From an uncultured Comamonadaceae bacterium (GTDB taxonomy: Bacteria; Pseudomonadota; Gammaproteobacteria; Burkholderiales; Burkholderiaceae_C): a DNA stretch of 5,920 bases. The DNA lies in contig CALMOI010000055.1 of assembly GCA_937871735.1 (NCBI GenBank), forward strand, positions 1 to 5,920, given 5' to 3'. The notes beneath the pieces were generated by a model. It was not told where the DNA came from, searched no databases, and worked only from the letters and a program-made list of their open reading frames with translations. Below, piece after piece: positions 1 through 4,958 of this stretch. Position 1 is the first letter of the stretch, and every line of letters starts with the position of its first letter. Made by a program: the position numbers and the translations under genes.

Positions 1-7
1 AGGACGT

Positions 8-313
8 TCAGGCGCACCACACGGCTTCGTCCAGTGCGGGGCTGGGCGTGAGGGTGGACAGCGGCGCACGCATGCTTTGCCGTCCGTCCCAGTCCAGCTC
101 GGGCATGAGCTGGCGGTCGGGCGGGATGATTTGCCCGAGGCTGTCGGCCAAGGTTTTGAGCTGGCGCTGCACTTCATAGCGCGTCAGGCGCGAGCGCAGC
201 AGCTCGTCGCGCTCTAGGTTTTCAATCAGCGTCACCACCCCTAAACCGGCTTGTTCGACGATGCCCAACAGGGCGCTGCTCAGAAGGTGGGTGCTCATGG
301 TGGATGCGGGCAT
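8..313 (-). CDS. Small hypothetical protein, faintly HepT/DUF86-like
   Basis: A 101-residue soluble protein, start chosen from the coupled GAGG site; a start at 298 would give 96 residues. An N-terminal helix (10-35) is followed by LERDELLRSRLTRYEVQRQLKTLADSL (33-59), then PPDRQLMPELDW (64-75), and it ends at DEAVWCA. By eye this resembles the later helices of HepT/DUF86 proteins (the IGEA helix, then a PEIPW-like turn, then R-X4-H-X-Y, then a VW near the end). R82 would match the motif arginine, but the histidine and tyrosine positions would be T87 and T89, so the RNase or AMP-acceptor motif is missing. No MNT-type nucleotidyltransferase partner is visible. The likeness is weak and could be coincidental. 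The gene is ten bases after the flavoprotein and probably belongs to the same transcript. Function is unknown. Confidence 0.65.
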   Translation of the reverse strand: MPASTMSTHLLSSALLGIVEQAGLGVVTLIENLERDELLRSRLTRYEVQRQLKTLADSLGQIIPPDRQLMPELDWDGRQSMRAPLSTLTPSPALDEAVWCA

Positions 314-321
314 GACGTGGG

Positions 322-325
322 CCTC
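322..325 (-). promoter_or_regulatory. Ribosome binding site that decides the last gene's start
   Basis: GAGG on the minus strand overlaps the TGA stop of the flavoprotein gene (TGAGG) and lies eight bases before the ATG at 313. The alternative ATG at 298 has no purine-rich sequence at the right distance. The site therefore supports the 313 start and implies translational coupling to the flavoprotein. Confidence 0.6.
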
Positions 326-1994
326 AACGCAAGGGAACGGGGATGGGCGCGGGCGCAGCTGCCGGGGGCAGGGCTTGCAGCAAGCGGGTGTTGAGCTCCA
401 GCGCGAATTCGCGCCACGCGGCGGCCAAGTCCAAGCTGATGGCGCGGCGCAGTTCGGCATCGGGCTGGTGCTCTTGCGGGAAGTTCGATAGCGCGCACGA
501 GCTGCTGTTGTGGGCCAGCGCGGTGTCGATCAGCTCTTGGTTCCAGCCGCTGAAGGCGGCCAGCAGCGTCGGGGTCAGCGGGTGGCGACCGGCTCCGGTT
601 TCGCTGGCGGCGGTGTTGAGTGCGGGCAAGGCGGCATCGAGTGCCAGCAAGGCGGCGCTGTAGGTCAAGTCTGCCGCTGCCAGCAAGGCGCGTTGGGTGA
701 GTTGTTCGTGGTGCTGCGCGGCCAACAAGCGGGCCAGGTGCTGGCGGTAGTGCTCGGGCGCGGCGGCGCGCAAGGCTTGCACGCGGGTGTGAAAGGCGGC
801 GAGGGCGCTGGCGTGGTCGGCGGGGCTGGCGGCATCGTTGGCGGCCAGGGCCACCGACTGCGCCCAGTGCGCTTGCGCGGCGGTGGCCAGCAGTTGGTGG
901 GCGAGGCGGTCGGCGGTTTCGAGTGCGCCTTCCATGTGACCTGCGCCGTGGGCGGCGGTTTCGCTGCTGCCCAGATGCAAGCGCCCGGCCCACACCGGGC
1001 GGCGCAAGCAGGGATCGGCTTGCGCGGGTTGATTCTGGATCTCGCTGCGGTCGGCGGCGCTGCATGTCCAGGGCTCTTCGGCCCAGTCCATGAAGTAGGC
1101 GTGACCGCTTTGCGCCGCAATGCCGTAGAGCTGCGCCAGTTGGCTTTCGATCAGCAACGGCAGGCTGCGGCGGAACTGGTCGCGCTGCGCGGCGTTCAAG
1201 GCGACAAAGCCGCCCAAAGCGCCAGCGGGCAGGGTGCTCAGGTCAAACACTTCGGCCAGCATGGCTTGCGGGTGGCGTACCAAGGCGTTGCCCGAGTGGC
1301 CCGCTGCGCGCCAAAACGGCTGGGCAAAGGTGGTGACGGATTTGGCCTGCGCCGCCATCCAGGTCGGCGTGGCTTGCAGGGCGGCCTGCACGCTGGCGGG
1401 CAGCGGCGGCTCAAAACTCAGGTGGGTGCTGATCATGCGCGGCGGCATGGCCAACACGACTTGGCGTGCGCGCACGGGCAAGCCGGTGGGCGTGGTCACT
1501 TCCAAGTAGCTGCCGAAATCGCGCAGCGTGTGGACGGGCGTGTTCAGGCGCACGCTGCCCGCAGGCAAGCTGGCAGCCAGTGCATTCACCAGTTGCGTCA
1601 CGCCGCCGGTGATGCGCTGTGCGCCCACGTGGATGCTGCCCGCTGCGCCCAAGCGCTGTTCGGGCGCTTGGCTGGGGTCGGTCAGCCACAGCGCGTCGCC
1701 GGGGTCGTGCTGCGCGGTGGTGGGCAAGCCCAAGCTGTGCAGCAGCGCGGCGATGCGCGGTTCGGTGTCGGGCCACAACCAAGTCGGCCCCATGTCCACG
1801 GCTTGCCCGGTGTGCGGGCAGGTCAGCGTGTGGGCGCGTCCACCCAGGCGCTCGCGTGCTTCCAGCACTTGCAGCGACAGGCCGCGCGCGGCCAGCGTGC
1901 GTGCCAAGGCCAGTCCACACAGACCGGCTCCCACAATCACCACATCCAAGATGCGGGACGGGTGGGCAGTGATGGGCGTGACCACGGCGCTCAT
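324..1994 (-). CDS. FAD-dependent amine-oxidase-family protein with C-terminal extension
   Basis: A 556-residue flavoprotein of the flavin amine oxidase/phytoene desaturase superfamily. The N-terminal Rossmann motif is intact: VVIVGAGLCGLALA at 18-31, acidic ribose ligand E45, then LGGRAHT at 50-56. The VDMGPTW block is at 66-72, ITGGVTQLVNALA at 128-140 and a PFW at 226-228. K218 in QAKSV may match the flavin N5 lysine of amine oxidases. The closing FAD motif runs from WAGRLHLGSSE (335-345) to GHMEGALETADRLA (352-365). No cysteine for covalent 8-alpha FAD attachment is seen at the usual place. Family members usually end soon after this motif, but here about 170 Ala- and Leu-rich, probably helical residues follow. 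The substrate is unknown. Its position directly after a [2Fe-2S] ferredoxin suggests electron exchange with it. The Shine-Dalgarno is weak; the ATG at 1994 is the only sensible start before the FAD motif. Confidence 0.88.
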   Translation of the reverse strand: MSAVVTPITAHPSRILDVVIVGAGLCGLALARTLAARGLSLQVLEARERLGGRAHTLTCPHTGQAVDMGPTWLWPDTEPRIAALLHSLGLPTTAQHDPGDALWLTDPSQAPEQRLGAAGSIHVGAQRITGGVTQLVNALAASLPAGSVRLNTPVHTLRDFGSYLEVTTPTGLPVRARQVVLAMPPRMISTHLSFEPPLPASVQAALQATPTWMAAQAKSVTTFAQPFWRAAGHSGNALVRHPQAMLAEVFDLSTLPAGALGGFVALNAAQRDQFRRSLPLLIESQLAQLYGIAAQSGHAYFMDWAEEPWTCSAADRSEIQNQPAQADPCLRRPVWAGRLHLGSSETAAHGAGHMEGALETADRLAHQLLATAAQAHWAQSVALAANDAASPADHASALAAFHTRVQALRAAAPEHYRQHLARLLAAQHHEQLTQRALLAAADLTYSAALLALDAALPALNTAASETGAGRHPLTPTLLAAFSGWNQELIDTALAHNSSSCALSNFPQEHQPDAELRRAISLDLAAAWREFALELNTRLLQALPPAAAPAPIPVPLR

Positions 1995-2013
1995 GGCGGG
2001 GCGCTCGCTGAAC

Positions 2014-2310
2014 TTAAACGAAGCTCAACAGTTCGACCGTGACCGGCTCGGTGCCCAGCACCGCTTGGCAAGCCAGACGCGACTTGGAGCCGATGCCGAC
2101 CAAGGTGTCGAGCATTTCGTTTTCCAGCTTTTGGATTTTGGACAAGGTTTTGCGGCCTTCTTGCACAAACAGGTGGCAAGAGCCGCACTTGGCTTTGCCG
2201 TCGCACTTGTGCTGCACGGGCTCGCCTGCGTCCATCAGCGCTTGCAGCAAGGTGGTGCCAGCGGCAACGTCGTAAGTTTTTCCGGAGGGCATTACGGTCA
2301 AGGTGGTCAT
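2014..2310 (-). CDS. [2Fe-2S] ferredoxin
   Basis: A 98-residue cytoplasmic electron carrier of the [2Fe-2S] beta-grasp type. Cluster ligands are C36, C42, C45 and C81, spaced C-X5-C-X2-C-X35-C, with the core CDGKAKCGSCH at 36-46. This spacing resembles the Isc-Fdx/adrenodoxin class rather than the plant type (C-X4-C-X2-C). A conserved basic and acidic stretch (residues 53-69) precedes the last ligand, and the protein ends LLSFV. In a nif cluster such a ferredoxin probably serves electron delivery or metallocluster assembly; the exact acceptor cannot be told from sequence. The ATG at 2310 gives the expected N-terminal strand (MTTLTVMPSG), although no good ribosome site precedes it. Next, 19 bases downstream, is a flavoprotein gene, a natural candidate redox partner. 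Confidence 0.92.
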   Translation of the reverse strand: MTTLTVMPSGKTYDVAAGTTLLQALMDAGEPVQHKCDGKAKCGSCHLFVQEGRKTLSKIQKLENEMLDTLVGIGSKSRLACQAVLGTEPVTVELLSFV

Positions 2311-2378
2311 GGTGGAGGGGACTTGCGTCGTGGGTGGGTTGAAAAAACGGGTGTTTGTTGGAGGGGCTGCAAGCCGTT
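2311..2378 (-). other. 68-base intercistronic gap with weak hairpin and T-run
   Basis: The largest gap in the operon. Read on the minus strand, AAACGG (2379-2374, starting in the last base of the SIR2-like gene's TGA) can pair with CCGTTT (2350-2345). The 23-base loop is followed by a T-run that ends at 2342. The stem is short and its T side overlaps the T-run, so it would be at best a leaky terminator or processing site. No sigma-54 (-24/-12) or clear sigma-70 promoter is visible, and no purine-rich Shine-Dalgarno precedes the ferredoxin ATG (the last bases are C-rich). Confidence 0.25.
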
Positions 2379-3230
2379 TCAGGCCGCCACCGCAGCGGGT
2401 TGCAGCGCCGCGACCAGTTGCGTCGCAAACTCGGCCAGCGACAGGTTGATGCGGGTGATGCCTTGCTCTTCCAAAAAGCGCAGCTCCATGCGGGTAGGCT
2501 CATCGGGCAGCACCGCCCAGTGTTGGGCTGACGAGCGCTTCATGATCTGGCGCGCAAAGCTGCGCGTGAGCTGGTCGTCAAAGCGGCAGCCGATGAACAG
2601 GAAGTTGCGGCCCGTGCGCCACGCCTGCACGGCGGCAGGAATCGGGGTTTGGATGTCGATTTCAGTCAGCACTTCCACATAGTCGCTGTCAGACACCAAG
2701 TAGTTGCCCGCCGGGCCGTGGCTGCCGATGGGCTTGTACAAGATGGGGCGGCTGTCGCCTTCGGGCAGGGCTTCAAGGGCGCTGCCGTCGCTGGCGTAAG
2801 CGCCTGTCCAGCGGCCAAAGTGTTCGGATTGGGACAAGCCTTGAATCTGCACCCAGTCGCCGCTGGGGCGGGTTTGCGCCAGCGCGGCAGCCAGCGTGTC
2901 GTCGTACCAGGTGTCCACCCACACGCCTGCGCCGCTGGCGGCCAGCGCCAAGTGCAGCTCTGACGGCGCGGGCGTGCTGGCAAAAGCCTCGTTCATCAAA
3001 TGCACCACTGATTTGCGGTGCTTGAAGTTCTCGATGAATTGGGCCGCTTGCGTCAAGCGCTTGCGAATTTTGTGCGGCACGCTGACCTTGGCGGTCATGA
3101 AGGTGGCCAAGTCCAGCGGACGGGCAGGCACTTGCACATCGCTGCACAGTGAGAGCATCTCCGGCCCCAGGTAGGGGATGAGCTGGCCCGTTTGCAGCTC
3201 GGTGGCCAGGCGGTCGATCACATCGGTCAT
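2379..3230 (-). CDS. SIR2-like protein with altered NAD site
   Basis: A 283-residue protein with the motif order of SIR2-like (SIR2_2-type) Rossmann domains. LIPYLGPEML (17-26) sits where the GAG(V/I)S NAD loop is expected. ELHLAL (91-96) is followed by VDTWYDDTL (105-113), matching the TTNYDDLL block. LYKPIGSHG (164-172) matches the KLHGS block, and FLFIGCRFDD (210-219) matches the F(I/L)GYSLDD block. At each active-site position the key residue differs: the second glycine of GAG is E24, the catalytic Asn of TxN is W108, and the His of KLHG is I168. NAD hydrolysis or deacetylation looks unlikely, though nucleotide binding is possible. SIR2-like domains are best known in NAD-depleting antiphage systems, but no partner of such a system is present. 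The start has GAGGA at 3243-3239, eight bases upstream. It is 21 bases after the DegT-fold gene. The role in nitrogen fixation is unknown. Confidence 0.8.
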   Translation of the reverse strand: MTDVIDRLATELQTGQLIPYLGPEMLSLCSDVQVPARPLDLATFMTAKVSVPHKIRKRLTQAAQFIENFKHRKSVVHLMNEAFASTPAPSELHLALAASGAGVWVDTWYDDTLAAALAQTRPSGDWVQIQGLSQSEHFGRWTGAYASDGSALEALPEGDSRPILYKPIGSHGPAGNYLVSDSDYVEVLTEIDIQTPIPAAVQAWRTGRNFLFIGCRFDDQLTRSFARQIMKRSSAQHWAVLPDEPTRMELRFLEEQGITRINLSLAEFATQLVAALQPAAVAA

Positions 3231-3251
3231 GGGGAGTGTCCTCGTAAAGGC

Positions 3252-4421
3252 TTAGTAAATGGCCGCTCCGGCACCCACGTTGAGGGAGGTGTCTTTGAGC
3301 GTTTTGACGATGAACTTCACTTGCGAACTGTCCAGCTGGGTGTGCAGCGGCAGCGCCAAAGCGCGGTCGCCGATGCGGTCGGTGTCGGCCAGCCAGCCGC
3401 GCTTGCGGCCTATGCTGTCGCCGGTGTTCATGTAGAAGAACTGCTGGTGCAGCGGGTGGCTGTAGGCAGCGGTTTCAATGCCGCCGGAGCGCAAGTCTTC
3501 AATCATCTGGGTGCGGGCGCTGCCGCTGAAGCGCTTGCCCAAGTGAACGACGTAGAGCATCCAATGCACCTCGTCCACACCTTCGGCGATGTAGGGCGGC
3601 TTGATGCCTTCAAAGCTTTGCATTTCGGCCTCGTACCAGCCTTGCACGCGCTTGCGGATCGCCAGCCGCTCTTCCATCGTGGCCAGTTGCGCCAGCCCGA
3701 GCGCGGCGCTGATCTCGCTCATGCCCGCTTGCAGCGGCACCCGCGAGCCCACCGACACCGAGTTGCGATCGGCCAAGCGGCGCTGGCGCAGGTAGCGCAG
3801 TTCGTGGAACAGGTTCTCGTTGTCGGTGACGACCATGCCGCCTTCGCCGGTACACAGCGACGAGGGCTGCGAGAAGTCGAACACCGCCACATCGCCAAAG
3901 CTGCCGACGTTGTGCCCCCGGTAGCGCGAGCCCAAGGCTTCGGTGCTGTCTTCCAGCAGGTGCAGGCGGTGCTGGTCGGCCAGCGCGCGCAGGGCAGTCC
4001 AGTCGGCGGGGTGGCCGTTGGTGTTACCGGCCAAGATGGCTTTGGTGCGCTCGGTGATTTTGAGCGCGGCCTTTTCTGCGCTGAGGCAGCCCGTCCAGTA
4101 GTTGATGTCGGCAAACACGGGCGTGGCCCCGATCAGCGTGATGGCCTGCGCTACCTGATGCCACGAGTGCGAGGCGCACACCACTTCGTCGCCAGGCCCG
4201 ATGCCCCAAGCGCGCAAGGTGATCCACACGCCCAGCGTGCCGCTGCTGACGGCCAGCGCGTACTTGCGCCCGACCCAGTTGGCGAAAGCGGCCTCGAAGG
4301 ATTCGAGCATCACGCCATCGCTCCAGCGGCCCGAGTACAGCACGCTGCTGATCAGCTCCAACTCACGCGAGCCGCATTCAGGCTCGGACAAGGCGATGAG
4401 TTCTTCGGTGTCGGTGTCCAT
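3252..4421 (-). CDS. DegT/DnrJ/EryC1/StrS-fold protein lacking the PLP lysine
   Basis: A full-length (389 residues) member of the DegT/DnrJ/EryC1/StrS fold-type I PLP family, usually sugar aminotransferases. Family features are visible: SSGTLG at 59-64 (phosphate-binding turn), GIGPGDEVV at 73-81, LIGATPVFADIN at 96-107, LLEDSTEALGSRYRGHNVGSFGD at 155-177 with D158 as the pyridine-nitrogen aspartate, and TGEGG at 191-195. The catalytic lysine should lie five residues before GEGG; that position is S187 (TCG codon) in FDFSQPSSLCTGEGG, and no nearby lysine can replace it. Ordinary transamination is therefore unlikely. It may be a PLP or sugar-nucleotide binding protein, a ColD-like dehydratase variant (ColD uses His here), or a structural partner. 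The ATG has AAGGA at 4434-4430, eight bases upstream. No sugar-biosynthesis genes are nearby, so the nif context suggests a dedicated accessory role. Confidence 0.88.
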   Translation of the reverse strand: MDTDTEELIALSEPECGSRELELISSVLYSGRWSDGVMLESFEAAFANWVGRKYALAVSSGTLGVWITLRAWGIGPGDEVVCASHSWHQVAQAITLIGATPVFADINYWTGCLSAEKAALKITERTKAILAGNTNGHPADWTALRALADQHRLHLLEDSTEALGSRYRGHNVGSFGDVAVFDFSQPSSLCTGEGGMVVTDNENLFHELRYLRQRRLADRNSVSVGSRVPLQAGMSEISAALGLAQLATMEERLAIRKRVQGWYEAEMQSFEGIKPPYIAEGVDEVHWMLYVVHLGKRFSGSARTQMIEDLRSGGIETAAYSHPLHQQFFYMNTGDSIGRKRGWLADTDRIGDRALALPLHTQLDSSQVKFIVKTLKDTSLNVGAGAAIY

Positions 4422-4434
4422 ACGGCGCGTCCTT

Positions 4435-4695
4435 TCAGTCTTGGGTCAAGATCAAGGCGCTGGCTTGCGCGGCTTCTTGCGTCACGCTCCAGCAGTGGCC
4501 GTCGGTGGCGGCCAGGTAGACCTTGCGTGCGCCCAAGGTGAGGGCCGGGGTTTCGCCGCGCATGTCCAAGGCATCGACCAGCACGGTGCGGATGGCGGGA
4601 AAGCGTTCGCGCCACTGGCTGGCGGCTTCACGCAGGCTGGCGGCGGCGCTCACCAGTTCGCTGGCGGTGTGCAGGTGTTCGGTGGTCAAAGCCAT
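4435..4695 (-). CDS. Small nif-cluster protein, possibly DUF6129-like
   Basis: An 86-residue soluble protein with no signal peptide or membrane segment. Residues 5-32 look like an amphipathic helix rich in Ala and Glu. A likely beta strand (36-42), an acidic turn, a strand around RKVYLA (57-62), a DGHCWSVT segment (65-72, single cysteine C68) and a final Ala-rich helix follow. From memory the layout resembles small proteins of unknown function in other nif clusters, annotated DUF6129; I could not verify this. No enzymatic motif is visible. The ATG at 4695 is preceded by GAGG at 4708-4705, nine bases away. It lies 37 bases after nifT and 13 bases before the DegT-fold gene, consistent with one operon. 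Real coding status is well supported by this spacing; the function is unknown. Confidence 0.75.
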   Translation of the reverse strand: MALTTEHLHTASELVSAAASLREAASQWRERFPAIRTVLVDALDMRGETPALTLGARKVYLAATDGHCWSVTQEAAQASALILTQD

Positions 4696-4732
4696 GGTGC
4701 GTGCCCTCGGGGTTGGGAGTTCATCCTAGGAG

Positions 4733-4945
4733 TCAGTCGCCGGCAATGCGCCGGGCTTCTACGGTGATGGGCAGCGTGGTGCCCTCGGGCATGGCGGGCA
4801 GGTCAAGCTGCCAGCCGTTGCCCAGCGTGACCAAGCCGCCCCACATCTCGGGCTGATCCATAGAGACGATGGGCTCCTCCAAATCCTTTTTGGGCACGTA
4901 GGCCGTCAGTTGGCCTTTGCTGTCTTTGCGGATCATGACTTTCAT
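4733..4945 (-). CDS. nifT: NifT/FixU family protein
   Basis: Small cytoplasmic protein of 70 residues, the normal size for NifT/FixU. Recognisable features are the MKVMIR start, a YVPKKDLEE segment near 16-24, a WGG at 35-37, a GNGWQL segment near 42-47 and a closing ITVEARRI near 60-67. The family is confined to nitrogen-fixation clusters. Its biochemical role is not established, and mutants elsewhere have shown little or no effect on nitrogen fixation. The start is supported by GGAG at 4955-4952, six bases upstream of the ATG. This site sits just after the nifS stop, so the two genes are probably translated together. nifT is often found next to nifK; here it follows nifS. Confidence 0.93.
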   Translation of the reverse strand: MKVMIRKDSKGQLTAYVPKKDLEEPIVSMDQPEMWGGLVTLGNGWQLDLPAMPEGTTLPITVEARRIAGD

Positions 4946-4958
4946 GGGGGGCTCCAGA

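Noticed and set aside
295..1065. Minus-strand open frame of 256 codons in another frame of the flavoprotein gene
   Set aside because: Arg/Pro-rich frame-shifted shadow of the real gene.
510..2042. Long plus-strand open frame of 510 codons opposite the flavoprotein gene
   Set aside because: Gly/Gln/Arg/Val-rich translation with no recognisable motif, lying antisense to a well-supported gene. It is a by-product of GC-rich codon use.
2247..2260. Sigma-54-like TGGCAC...TTGC on the minus strand
   Set aside because: The spacer between the two elements is four bases instead of five, which is normally not tolerated, and it lies inside the ferredoxin coding sequence.
1528..2682. Plus-strand open frame of 384 codons spanning the ferredoxin region
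   Set aside because: It runs antisense across three minus-strand genes and shows no domain-like pattern.
8..3230. SIR2-like plus HepT-like genes as an antiphage or toxin-antitoxin island
   Set aside because: Both lack the catalytic residues, no partner genes (TIR, nucleotidyltransferase antitoxin) or mobility genes are present, and they share the operon with nif genes.
3252..4421. DegT-fold gene as a decayed pseudogene because of the missing lysine
   Set aside because: The frame is intact at full family length, the other conserved blocks are kept, and it has a good ribosome site.
3192..4541. Long plus-strand open frame of 449 codons opposite the DegT-fold gene
   Set aside because: Antisense to a clear family member and low-complexity in composition; it crosses gene boundaries of the operon.
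4686..4724. A 12-codon minus-strand frame overlapping the start of the 86-residue gene
   Set aside because: It has no suitably spaced ribosome site and no leader-peptide features such as repeated regulatory codons.
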